A stretch of DNA of 10,834 nt from Kiritimatiellia bacterium (GCA_017459225.1 JAFUDL010000127.1:1-10834), one strand, 5' to 3'; shown: positions 1 through 6,780, numbered from the stretch's first letter. A program made the numbers and translations. Notes: generated by a model from the letters alone, not told the origin.

Positions 1-479
1 ACACTTTCATGCTGCAGAGTTTCGGCCTCGTGAGGTCCAACACGCTCAAGGAGTTCGTCTACCGCCGCCCGAGCTACTTCGCGATGCAGAACATCTTCGG
101 CCTTCTCGACGACGAGGCGCACTCCGAGAAGATCGTTGTGCAGCCTAACTTCAAGGTGACGAAGAGGTTTGACCCGCGCGACACGCGCAAGCGCACTCTC
201 ACCTCCGTTCGCTTCACGCGAAACGGCGGAACGATGCGCTTCTGCTGGTTCTCCGATTCGCGTCCTTCAAGCGAGCTCGGCTTCGACAGGGTGACGCTGT
301 ACATGCCCGGTGATATCGCTCATCCTGCATGGGTTGAAATGATCACAGGCCGCGTGTTCGACATCCCGGCGGATTGCGTGCAGCACGAAAATGACGTCAC
401 GGTTCTTTCCGACGTCCCAATGTGGGATTCGCCGGTGATGATAGCGGATAGGCTAGTCGTCCCGATGCGCAAGGAGTAG
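1..479 (+). CDS. C-terminal fragment of a probable glycoside hydrolase (5' partial)
   Basis: The reading frame is open to the left edge of the window (first full codon at position 3), so this is the 3' end of a longer gene. The ATG at 9 has no visible Shine-Dalgarno and is probably internal. The visible 156-158 residues begin with R-R-P-S-Y-F-A-M-Q-N and a following L-L-D-D. They end in a beta-rich stretch with D-S-P-V-M-I-A-D-R just before the stop. From memory, this pairing (last helix of a TIM barrel, then a small beta domain) is typical of the C-terminus of clan GH-A type glycoside hydrolases in polysaccharide-degrading bacteria. The catalytic residues lie outside the window, so neither family nor substrate can be named. 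The GH78 rhamnosidase further on fits a carbohydrate-degrading organism. The fragment is followed by a new promoter at 525, so it appears to be the last gene of its unit. Confidence 0.5.
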   Translation, partial: TFMLQSFGLVRSNTLKEFVYRRPSYFAMQNIFGLLDDEAHSEKIVVQPNFKVTKRFDPRDTRKRTLTSVRFTRNGGTMRFCWFSDSRPSSELGFDRVTLYMPGDIAHPAWVEMITGRVFDIPADCVQHENDVTVLSDVPMWDSPVMIADRLVVPMRKE

Positions 480-524
480 TCGGTGATGTAGCCCAACGCC
501 GTTGGTTCGTTCCGGAGCTGGGGA

Positions 525-554
525 TTGACGGCACGGGGCGGAGTGCGGTATACT
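525..554 (+). promoter_or_regulatory. Sigma70-type promoter of the B12-riboswitch operon
   Basis: A TTGACG -35 box at 525-530 and a TATACT -10 box at 549-554 are separated by 18 bases. The predicted start of transcription is near 561, just ahead of the riboswitch P1 stem, which places the aptamer at the very 5' end of the transcript as expected. Confidence 0.75.
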
Positions 555-560
555 ATTGTG

Positions 561-725
561 CGTTTCAAGGACGCGGATAACGGAAGCCCGTGCGATTCGG
601 GCGCTGTTGCGCAACTGTGACCGGATACGAATCCGCCATTTCCAGTGGGCCGGGTGGCCTGCGAAGGCGGCGGAGGAGGCTTTAAGCCGGAAGCCAGGAG
701 ACGATTGCGCGTCCATGGCAGCATA
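561..725 (+). ncRNA. Cobalamin (vitamin B12) riboswitch
   Basis: The leader carries the conserved elements of the cobalamin aptamer. A GGAAGCCCGTGCGATTCGGG segment at 582-601 leads into GCGCAACTGTGA at 609-620, and the B12 box AGCCAGGAGAC lies at 692-702. A perfect 7-bp closing stem P1 pairs GGACGCG (569-575) with CGCGTCC (708-714). A further hairpin CGGAT/ATCCG pairs 622-626 with 631-635. The aptamer sits between a sigma70 promoter and a gene for an exported protein. No hairpin followed by a U-tract is visible between P1 and the ATG at 753, so control of translation initiation seems more likely than termination; this is inference. Known members of this family bind adenosyl- or methyl/hydroxocobalamin and normally repress downstream genes when B12 is plentiful. 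Which cobalamin form is preferred cannot be read by eye. The 3' limit is approximate. Confidence 0.92.
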
Positions 726-756
726 CCTTCGCATAAAAGGGAAAGCACGAAAATGA
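715..756 (+). CDS. Possible 13-codon leader ORF overlapping the next start codon
   Basis: An ATG at 715-717, the first bases after the riboswitch P1 stem, opens a 13-residue frame (MAAYLRIKGKARK). Its TGA stop at 754-756 overlaps the ATG (753-755) of the downstream exported protein as ATGA. The only purine-rich stretch upstream is the AGGAG inside the B12 box (696-700), 14 bases away, which is long for a ribosome site. It may be a translationally coupled leader peptide or a chance frame; there is no similarity evidence. Confidence 0.2.
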   Translation: MAAYLRIKGKARK

Positions 757-2444
757 AGAGCAGAAAGTTGTTTGCGACAGCGGCTGTTGCCGCTGCTTCG
801 CTGGTGTCGGCCTCGTCATGGGGCTTTTCGTTCAAGGACATCAAGTACTGGGTCGGAAGCGGTACGAATGAGTGCGCCGTGGTGATCGACTTCAACGACG
901 GCAGCGTCGCGAACTCATCCTTCGCCTGGGGCTACCGCTGGAACGGCAACGCGCCTAGCTTCAAGACGATACTCGACGAGATCGCAGCCGACGATCCCCG
1001 CCTCGCCTCATTCATCTCCGACTCAGGATGGGTGAGCGGATTCGGATACGACGTGGACGACGACGGCGGCACGTTCCAGACGGGCAAGACCTACGCCAAG
1101 AGCGACAAGGACGATCTTTTCCCGCAGCCGTGGTACGACTACGACGACAGCGAGTATGACGACGACGAGATCGACGAGCCAAACATGTACATGGTCGGCG
1201 ACGACTGGGCGGCGGCGTATGCGACTGGCGAGACGTTCGAGGCTCTCGAATGGAGACGCACTGATGCCGTCACCACGGGCGTGTTCCCCGTCAACGGACA
1301 ATGGCTGGTGCAGCGCTTTGCGGCCTATTCCATGGAGATGACCGGCTGGACCTACATCGTCGACGAGTTCGCGCCTGAGAAGACGCCCGCGGCCGCAACG
1401 CGCACATTCCGCCTCGGCGACATAAGATACTGGGTGGGAGCCGGCGCGAACACGGCCGGAATCGCAATTTCCTGGGGCGCCGGCAGGACGCGCGCCTGGG
1501 GCTGCCGATGGAACGGCGAGGCGCCCACTGTGAAGGAGGCGCTTGAATCGATTGCCTCCGCAGACCGCAGGCTTGTGCCGCACATCACCTCGGAGAGCTG
1601 GGGATTCAATCTCGACACGTTCGGATACGACGCGGCCGACGTGGGCGGCGTGACGTACAACTGGAAGGCGTATTCCGCGTCGGATCCGTCGGCGTGGATT
1701 GCGCCGTATTCGGTGGACTACGTGAACCCCGACGACTGGAACACGTGGGTGTACCACTACTTCAATCTCGTGACCGAGCCGGACAATTTCTTCCGCACCG
1801 GCGCGACTGCCTACACATGGGCGTCGGTGGGAATCGGCGAACTGCGGCTTGCCGACGGCGCGTGGGTCGTCCTCGCATACAACGAGGGCGACTATCTTGC
1901 GGAGCTCGACGCATCCATCGCCGCCGCGGAGCCTGCCGCGGCTTTAGCGGCAAGTCTGCCAAAGGTCGGCGGGGATATGTTCGCGAGCCTGGACGGCGCG
2001 TTCTTCGCCGCGCGCGGCGGCAAGGCAGTCACTCTGCCGGAAGAGTCGTGCGTAGATGCCGCGGCGAAAAGGGTCACGATTGGCACGGATGCCGCCGGAA
2101 CGCTTCAGACGTATGCGGCGCCCGAATACTTCGACATGTCCGTCTCGGGGAAGAACGTAGTGCTCGCCCTCAACGCGGCCGCCGCGCCGACCATTGCGGC
2201 GTCGGGGGAAGACAGTCCGTTTTCCGTTACAAGCACGACGGTTAGAATTGTGCCTGGAAACGTGATTGACGGCCTGTGGTATGGAATCGCGGCGGCGGAA
2301 GATGTTTCAGGAGGCTTCTCGGCACCAGCGGAATGGGTGTGCGCCCGGAGCGGCAAGGTGGTGCTGGAGAGGACAAGAAAGCCGGCGGCGAAGGGCGAGT
2401 TCTTCAAGATAGTTGTTTCCGACGCGCCTGGCGGAGGAAGATAA
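753..2444 (+). CDS. B12-riboswitch-controlled exported protein with internal duplication
   Basis: Protein of 563 residues with a Sec signal peptide: a K/R n-region, an alanine-rich core, and probable cleavage near residues 20-24. The ATG at 753 is chosen because the signal peptide starts there and AAGGGA lies at 737-742; an upstream extension would run into the riboswitch. The mature part has two copies of one module, at roughly 25-215 and 217-400. Each opens with a D-I-(K/R)-Y-W-V-G-(S/A)-G motif (Y32 and Y226) and continues with A-W-G-(Y/C)-R-W-N-G, an adenine-rich-codon-free helix region with A-D-x-R-L, and G-Y-D. Copy 1 carries a very acidic insert at about 128-145, which could bind calcium. 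A separate beta-type C-terminal module (about 500-563) contains L-W-Y-G and ends near F-F-K. No lipobox, LPXTG, PEP-CTERM or TonB box is visible. From memory, similar modules occur in exported proteins of planctomycetes, Bacteroidota and cyanobacteria. Biochemical function is unknown; the riboswitch suggests a role in corrinoid capture or B12-scarcity response. Confidence 0.85.
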   Translation: MKSRKLFATAAVAAASLVSASSWGFSFKDIKYWVGSGTNECAVVIDFNDGSVANSSFAWGYRWNGNAPSFKTILDEIAADDPRLASFISDSGWVSGFGYDVDDDGGTFQTGKTYAKSDKDDLFPQPWYDYDDSEYDDDEIDEPNMYMVGDDWAAAYATGETFEALEWRRTDAVTTGVFPVNGQWLVQRFAAYSMEMTGWTYIVDEFAPEKTPAAATRTFRLGDIRYWVGAGANTAGIAISWGAGRTRAWGCRWNGEAPTVKEALESIASADRRLVPHITSESWGFNLDTFGYDAADVGGVTYNWKAYSASDPSAWIAPYSVDYVNPDDWNTWVYHYFNLVTEPDNFFRTGATAYTWASVGIGELRLADGAWVVLAYNEGDYLAELDASIAAAEPAAALAASLPKVGGDMFASLDGAFFAARGGKAVTLPEESCVDAAAKRVTIGTDAAGTLQTYAAPEYFDMSVSGKNVVLALNAAAAPTIAASGEDSPFSVTSTTVRIVPGNVIDGLWYGIAAAEDVSGGFSAPAEWVCARSGKVVLERTRKPAAKGEFFKIVVSDAPGGGR

Positions 2445-2457
2445 GGATAGTACTGCG

Positions 2458-3756
2458 ATGAAATACCGGCTTGTCAAGGGACTGTTTGCCTTCGCTGCCG
2501 CATTGGCGGCCGCATCCGCCGCGGCCGAATCGCCGTTTGGCGCGGAGGTGGTGGAGTGCTCCACCGGAGCCACGCACCCGTGGTTCAAGGCCCCTGAGAA
2601 CGTGCTGGGCGAGCCGGCGCGGTTCGTGCCGCTTTATTCGGGGAGCATGGGCGGGGTGTCGTCCGACGTATACGGCGGCGTGGCGAATCCTGTCGTGCCG
2701 GCATACGCGAAGGGGTTGCACCTTTCGCTCGTCTCGCCCGACGACGAGGAGCCGGGGTATGTTACGATCGCGTTTGACCATGACGTGGTGGACGATCCCG
2801 ACAATCCGTTCGGGGTGGACTTCATCGTGTTCGGCAACTCCGGCTGCACGAAGACGTCCTCAACCGGCATGACTGCGCTCGACGACCCCGCGCAATGCCG
2901 GCTCACGGGCGGGGGCTTCCCTGAAGAGTCTGTCATCGAGGTGGCACAGAGCAAGGACGGTCCTTGGTACACGAGCTCGAAGTGGCGCACGGGCGATGGC
3001 TTTGCGCCCACGCTAGGCCACCGCTACGATCCTTCCAACGCCGACGCCTCGCTCTACGACGGCAACAGATGGTGGGGTGCGAAGACCGACGCGACCTTTC
3101 CGGTCGATCCGCGCATCGACTTCTCCGACTGCGCAGGCCTCACGCTCGCCGAGCTGTGCCAGCGCTACAACGGCTCGGCCGGCGGAGCGGGGTACGATCT
3201 TGCGGACGTTGACGGCCTGCCCGTCAACGCGCAGGGGCGCAAGTGGTTCCGCTATGTGAAGATATCCTGCGCGTATTCCGAGGAGCCGAGCGACGACGGC
3301 GACTTCGGTTTCACGGAGCCTGAGATCGACGCCGTGGCGGACGTCGCGCCTGCATCGGGCTACGAACTGTGGCGCGAGCGCAGCTATCCGGACTGGGCAA
3401 CGGCCTGGCAGGCGACGCCAGATGCGACTGCGGCGAACGGACTGCCAAACGGCCTCAACTACCTGTATGGAGTTGGGCCTGCGCAAGCGGTTCCGGCGAG
3501 CGTGCAGTTCAAGCTAGAGTCGTTCACGCCCGGCAAGACGGAACACGTCTTCGCTCTCCGCTCGCCCGTCCAGTTCACCGGAACGCCTAAGGGGCTTGTG
3601 GCGAAGAAGGCCGATACCCTCGGCGCGGAATGGACTTCCGTCGTGCCAACGTTCGTTTTGTCCGAAAGGCAGGCCGACGGAACATGGCTAAACACCTTCT
3701 CGATGCCGGCCTCTGTCGAGGGAAGGTTCTTCAAACTGGCGCTGGAAGTCGATTGA
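2458..3756 (+). CDS. Exported surface protein, second gene of the B12-controlled operon
   Basis: Protein of 432 residues beginning with a clear Sec signal peptide (K and R in the n-region, alanine-rich core, probable cleavage after A23). The ATG at 2458 has AAGGA at 2443-2447 and lies 13 bases after the previous stop. The main domain (about 25-295) contains V-L-G-E-P, then I-A-F-D-H-D-V-V-D-D, D-F-I-V-F-G-N, V-A-Q-S-K-D-G, G-Y-D-L-A-D-V and F-T-E-P-E-I-D-A-V. This looks like the family of extracellular beta-sandwich proteins with 'DF.VFEN...V.VS.DG...FDLADV' motifs, recognised from memory. From G301 it has a second module with Y-E-L-W and L-P-N-G-L-N-Y-L-Y-G, matching the 'DGLPNLLEYALG' C-terminal module frequent in Verrucomicrobiota exported proteins, ending in F-F-K-L. 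Its stop overlaps the next ATG (TGATG). Function is unknown; a partner of the upstream protein at the cell surface is plausible but unproven. Confidence 0.85.
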   Translation: MKYRLVKGLFAFAAALAAASAAAESPFGAEVVECSTGATHPWFKAPENVLGEPARFVPLYSGSMGGVSSDVYGGVANPVVPAYAKGLHLSLVSPDDEEPGYVTIAFDHDVVDDPDNPFGVDFIVFGNSGCTKTSSTGMTALDDPAQCRLTGGGFPEESVIEVAQSKDGPWYTSSKWRTGDGFAPTLGHRYDPSNADASLYDGNRWWGAKTDATFPVDPRIDFSDCAGLTLAELCQRYNGSAGGAGYDLADVDGLPVNAQGRKWFRYVKISCAYSEEPSDDGDFGFTEPEIDAVADVAPASGYELWRERSYPDWATAWQATPDATAANGLPNGLNYLYGVGPAQAVPASVQFKLESFTPGKTEHVFALRSPVQFTGTPKGLVAKKADTLGAEWTSVVPTFVLSERQADGTWLNTFSMPASVEGRFFKLALEVD

Positions 3757-4628
3757 TGCGGCAAGGGTTCACAGTTTTCGAGATGATGTTCGTGGCGGGA
3801 ATGATCCTGCTGCTCGCCGCGATTCTCGTGCCGACTGTGAAGAACGCGAGGGAAGATGCGCTGGACGCCGAATGCAGGTCGAATCTGCGGCAGTTGGCGT
3901 TGTTGTGCTTCGACTATTCGCAGAGCGAGGGATACTTCCCGTGGGGAATGATAGAGCCGTCCACGCACGACGAGACGTATTGCACGGGCGCGAGCGCGAA
4001 CTTCCTCTATCCACGGGAGCGTCCCGACCTGCACGGCGTGGCGTCGTGGCGCGAGTATGCGTCGTTCTGCTGGGACTTCCGCCGTCTCGCCTCCGCCAGG
4101 GGATGGCAGTGCGGCGAGATGTTCGGAACTTGGCGCGCTGACAGCGTGATGTGCTGCCCCAAGTGCGTCCAGGAGCAGAGCGACAACTGGGACGGAAACC
4201 GCATGACGGGCTACAACTACAACGTCTGCTTTCTCGGCCGCGTTGAGAACGACAGGGGCGCGCGCATGTATCCTACCCGCTTCGACGCGGTGCTCCATCC
4301 CGAGCGCGTGGTGGTGTTCGGCGACGGCGGATACTCGGGCGGGCCGAACAAGTTCATGCGCGCGCCGTTCCAGGACAAGCTCTACGACAACTCCTCCGCC
4401 TCGCTCCGCAAGGCCGGCACGCAGGCCTTCCGCCACTGCTTCGGCGCGAAGCGCCACTGCAATATGGCGTTTCTCGACGGCCACGTGGAGGCGTTCCACC
4501 AGCCGTACATGGCGGGCGGCAAGCCCGGCTGGGTGGACAAGCGGACGCACAGCGCGTTCATCAGCTCGGGGAACGGCATCTACGGTCCGCGCGGATTCGG
4601 CATTGCCGACGACGACGAGCCCCGCTGA
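3756..4628 (+). CDS. Pseudopilin-like protein with type IV prepilin cleavage motif
   Basis: Protein of 290 residues. The N-terminus shows the prepilin peptidase site: a short basic leader M-R-Q-G, cleavage after G4, then F-T-V-F-E with glutamate at mature position 5 (residue 9) and a hydrophobic helix to about residue 28. The globular part has S-N-L-R-Q-L-A after the helix, a C-C-P-K-C cysteine cluster, G-Y-N-Y-N, G-D-G-G-Y, and a C-terminal N-M-A-F-L-D-G-H-V motif. This matches the large-copy prepilin-like (DUF1559-type, H-X-DG) families of planctomycetes, Lentisphaerae and Verrucomicrobiota. The ATG at 3756 overlaps the previous stop as TGATG, so translation is probably coupled; GGAAG at 3744-3748 may help. 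Such proteins sit in the inner membrane until processed and may form pseudopili of a type II secretion-like machine or act as exported single proteins. Being third in a B12-riboswitch operon is the unusual point. No secretion ATPase or other pilus gene is in view. Confidence 0.88.
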   Translation: MRQGFTVFEMMFVAGMILLLAAILVPTVKNAREDALDAECRSNLRQLALLCFDYSQSEGYFPWGMIEPSTHDETYCTGASANFLYPRERPDLHGVASWREYASFCWDFRRLASARGWQCGEMFGTWRADSVMCCPKCVQEQSDNWDGNRMTGYNYNVCFLGRVENDRGARMYPTRFDAVLHPERVVVFGDGGYSGGPNKFMRAPFQDKLYDNSSASLRKAGTQAFRHCFGAKRHCNMAFLDGHVEAFHQPYMAGGKPGWVDKRTHSAFISSGNGIYGPRGFGIADDDEPR

Positions 4629-4652
4629 ATTTTCGCGCGCACCGTGAAAATT
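4628..4652 (+). other. Inverted repeat between pseudopilin stop and pyrC -10 box
   Basis: AATTTTC (4628-4634) and GAAAATT (4646-4652) form a perfect 7-bp inverted repeat around an 11-base spacer. It could be a terminator-like hairpin for the B12 operon, although no U-tract of note follows. It could also be an operator, because it covers the place where a -35 box for pyrC would lie. Confidence 0.35.
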
Positions 4653-4655
4653 TGG

Positions 4656-4661
4656 TATAAT
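4656..4661 (+). promoter_or_regulatory. Perfect -10 box 6 bases before the pyrC start (leaderless mRNA)
   Basis: A consensus TATAAT at 4656-4661 is followed by only AGGGCC before the ATG at 4668. Transcription would start at or within a base or two of the A of ATG, giving a leaderless message. No good -35 hexamer is visible (the region 4631-4638 is TTTCGCGC). Confidence 0.6.
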
Positions 4662-4667
4662 AGGGCC

Positions 4668-5864
4668 ATGTCAAATAGTGTCAACACACATGGTTCTGCT
4701 GTAGACGCCGCGGCGGTGCCAGAGCGGTACCGCGACGAATCCAGGTATTTCATCGTGCCGGGCGGCTTGCGCGACGTGCACGTGCACTTCCGCGATCCCG
4801 GCACGCCGGAGGCTGAGACGCGCGCGACGGGCGCAGCGGCTGCTGCCGCTGGAGGCTTCACGTGCGTCACCACGATGCCGAACACCACGCCTGCTGGCGA
4901 CAGCGCTGAGTGGCTGCGCGAGCAGATCGACGATGCGTCTCTGCCCGTGCGCATCGCGCCTTCCGCGTGCATCACCAAGGGACGACTCGGGCGCGAAGTG
5001 GCAGACCTCGAGGCGCTTGCCGCGGCGGGCGCGGTGGCATTCACGGACGACGGTTCGTTCGTGGAAGACGCCCATGTGATGGAGGCGGCGATGCGACGCG
5101 CGGCAAAGCTCGTACGCCCCGTGATGCAGCATGCCGTGGTGCCGTCTCTGCTCGCAGGCGGCGTGATGCGCGACTGCGCCGTGGCGCGCCGGTTTAGCCT
5201 TCCTGTGATGCCTCCCGAGGCAGAGACCGAGGCCGTGCGGCGCGACATCTCGATCTGCCGCGTGACGGGCTGCGCGCTCCACGTGCAGCACATCTCGTGC
5301 GCAGGCACGGTGGAGCTCATCCGCGCGGCGCGGCGCGAAGGCCTGCCGGTGACGGGCGAGGCCACACCGCACCATCTGCTGCTCTCGTGCGACGACATCC
5401 CGCGCGACGACGCCAACTGGAAAATGGCGCCGCCACTTGGAACGCGCGAGGACGTGGCGGCGATTCGCGAAGGCGTGAAGGACGGCACTCTGGGGCTCTT
5501 CGCGACGGACCATGCCCCTCACCACGCCTCGCGCAAGCAGGGCGGCTTCGCAACTTCGGCAAACGGCATAGTGGGCCTTGAGACCGCCGCCGCGATAACA
5601 TGGCATGTGATGGTGGAGGAGGAGGGCATGAGCCCCGCCGACTGGGCCGCTAGGTGGACGACCGGTCCCGCCGCCCTAATCGGCGAGACGCCTTCCGCAA
5701 GCAGCTTCACGGTGATCGACCTCAAGGCGAACCGCGCCGTGGACCCGTCTCTCTTTCACACGAAATCATCAAACCAGCCGTTCACTGGAATGCGCTTCGC
5801 CGCATGGCCCGTGTGCACGGCGCTAGAAGGAAGGATCACCTGGAATGGACACGAAGTTCTTTGA
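4668..5864 (+). CDS. pyrC: Dihydroorotase
   Basis: Protein of 398 residues. It cyclises N-carbamoyl-aspartate to dihydroorotate, the third step of pyrimidine biosynthesis, in the cytoplasm. The metal site of the type I (PyrC/URA-like, amidohydrolase fold) enzymes is visible: H38-V-H40 in D-V-H-V-H-F-R-D-P-G, D127/D128-G, H155, H208 in H-V-Q-H-I-S, and D281-H in A-T-D-H-A-P-H. The substrate-loop region has A-T-P-H-H-L (232-237) and the PPLG block. The usual H-A-E-D after the fourth ligand reads H-A-V-V here, and the usual NPPLR reads A-P-P-L-G. These are small departures that may reflect lineage. The ATG at 4668 is preferred over the in-frame GTG at 4644, because the extension would be encoded by the -10 box and has no ribosome site. 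It overlaps the downstream phosphorylase by 20 bases. A catalytically silent DHOase-like subunit is an alternative, but the ligands look intact. Confidence 0.93.
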   Translation: MSNSVNTHGSAVDAAAVPERYRDESRYFIVPGGLRDVHVHFRDPGTPEAETRATGAAAAAAGGFTCVTTMPNTTPAGDSAEWLREQIDDASLPVRIAPSACITKGRLGREVADLEALAAAGAVAFTDDGSFVEDAHVMEAAMRRAAKLVRPVMQHAVVPSLLAGGVMRDCAVARRFSLPVMPPEAETEAVRRDISICRVTGCALHVQHISCAGTVELIRAARREGLPVTGEATPHHLLLSCDDIPRDDANWKMAPPLGTREDVAAIREGVKDGTLGLFATDHAPHHASRKQGGFATSANGIVGLETAAAITWHVMVEEEGMSPADWAARWTTGPAALIGETPSASSFTVIDLKANRAVDPSLFHTKSSNQPFTGMRFAAWPVCTALEGRITWNGHEVL

Positions 5865-6663
5865 CGCCGCGGCGGGATTCCTGCCGGACGAATGCTTCAA
5901 TCGCCCCGCCGACCTCGCGATAGTTCTCGGCAGCGGCTGGGGCGACGCCCTCACGTGCGACCGCACGATCGCGCGTTTCTCGTATGCCGACATCCCGGGC
6001 CTTGGCGCGGCCACGGTGGCAGGCCATGCGGGCGAGTTCCGTCTCTACGAGCGCGCCGGACGCCGCATCGCCGCGTTCTGCGGACGCCGCCACTGGTACG
6101 AGGGCGTGGGCTGGGAGGCAGTGGTGCTCCCTGTGGAGCTCTTCAGGAGAATGGGCGGACGCAAGATCCTGCTCACGAACGCGGTAGGCGGGCTCAATCC
6201 CGCGTTGCGCGCGGGCGACTTCGTGATTCTGCGTGACCATGTGAACACCGTGGGCATCAATCCGCTGATAGGTCCGCACAATCCCGAGTGGGGCGCGCGT
6301 TTCCCCGACATGACGGAAATCTACACGCAGCATCTTCGCGACGTGCTGCACGGCGCTGCGAACAGGCGCGGCCTTCGCGTGATGGAGGGAGTGTATGCGT
6401 TCACATCTGGTCCGGCATTCGAGACGCCGGCGGAGATACGAGCATACGGACACCTTGGCGCCGACGTGGTGGGAATGAGCACCGTTCCCGAGGCCGTGTT
6501 CGCCCATGCGTGCGGAATGCAGGTGGCCGGGCTCTCGCTAGTCTCCAATCTCGCGGCCGGCATATCGGCGAAGCCGCTCTGCCACGAAGAGGTGATTGCC
6601 GCGTCTGCTGCGGCGAAGGGCGTGATGGCCGGCCTCCTCGACGACTTCGTGACGTCGTGCTGA
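5845..6663 (+). CDS. Purine nucleoside phosphorylase, trimeric (class I) type
   Basis: Protein of 272 residues, the usual length for the family. It splits purine nucleosides (probably inosine and guanosine) with phosphate into base and ribose-1-phosphate for salvage in the cytoplasm. Visible motifs are V-L-G-S-G-W-G (27-33, phosphate loop), G-H-A-G with H61, G-R-R-H-W-Y-E-G, L-T-N-A-V-G-G-L, D-H-V-N-T-V-G-I-N-P-L, and F-P-D-M. E193 lies in G-P-A-F-E-T-P-A-E, M211 in V-G-M-S-T-V-P-E, and N235 in V-S-N-L-A-A-G. E193 and N235 match the Glu and Asn that recognise 6-oxopurines in the trimeric enzymes, so guanosine/inosine specificity is expected over the adenosine-type hexameric DeoD. An MTA phosphorylase is less likely, as the Glu/Asn pair is kept. 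The ATG has AAGGAAGGA (5827-5835) nine bases upstream and lies inside pyrC, which suggests coupled translation. It ends facing the convergent tRNA-Ser. Confidence 0.92.
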   Translation: MDTKFFDAAAGFLPDECFNRPADLAIVLGSGWGDALTCDRTIARFSYADIPGLGAATVAGHAGEFRLYERAGRRIAAFCGRRHWYEGVGWEAVVLPVELFRRMGGRKILLTNAVGGLNPALRAGDFVILRDHVNTVGINPLIGPHNPEWGARFPDMTEIYTQHLRDVLHGAANRRGLRVMEGVYAFTSGPAFETPAEIRAYGHLGADVVGMSTVPEAVFAHACGMQVAGLSLVSNLAAGISAKPLCHEEVIAASAAAKGVMAGLLDDFVTSC

Positions 6664-6667
6664 TTAT

Positions 6668-6686
6668 CCGCGCGGCCTTCGCGCGG
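6668..6686. terminator. GC-rich hairpin between convergent phosphorylase and tRNA-Ser
   Basis: CCGCGCG (6668-6674) and CGCGCGG (6680-6686) form a perfect 7-bp stem with a 5-base loop. It sits in the 27-base gap between two converging genes and so could work in both directions. Neither side has a real U-tract, so it may only stabilise 3' ends. Confidence 0.5.
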
Positions 6687-6690
6687 CAAG

Positions 6691-6780
6691 TGGCGGAGGG
6701 TGAGAGATTCGAACTCCCGGACCACGTGAATGGTCAACGGTTTTCAAGACCGCCGCGATCGACCGCTCCGCCAACCCTCC
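6691..6780 (-). tRNA. tRNA-Ser(UGA)
   Basis: Read on the minus strand, the 90-base gene starts GGAGGGT, pairs with ACCCTCC at the 3' end, and encodes its own CCA (TGG at 6691-6693 on the plus strand). The anticodon arm is GCGGT-CTTGAAA-ACCGT with anticodon TGA at 6744-6746. The T-loop TTCGAAT and the long variable arm typical of class II serine tRNAs are present. It decodes UCA and other UCN codons. Confidence 0.96.

Noticed and set aside
493..505. CCAAC/GTTGG hairpin after the first gene
   Set aside because: Only 5 bp of stem and no U-tract; too weak to call a terminator.
645..752. Upstream in-frame extension of the first exported protein
   Set aside because: The extension is encoded by riboswitch sequence and would bury the signal peptide, so the ATG at 753 is the better start.
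320..895. Minus-strand frame covering the riboswitch
   Set aside because: It crosses the conserved aptamer and promoter, has no ribosome site, and encodes a low-complexity product.
753..3756. Known sorting signals (PEP-CTERM, LPXTG, lipobox, TonB box) in the two exported proteins
   Set aside because: I looked for each and did not find them; the C-termini are polar or end in F-F-K plus a short strand, without a hydrophobic anchor.
3459..4550. Minus-strand open frame of 363 codons opposite the pseudopilin
   Set aside because: Composition is typical of an antisense shadow in GC-rich DNA; the plus strand carries the prepilin motif and the overlap with the upstream gene.
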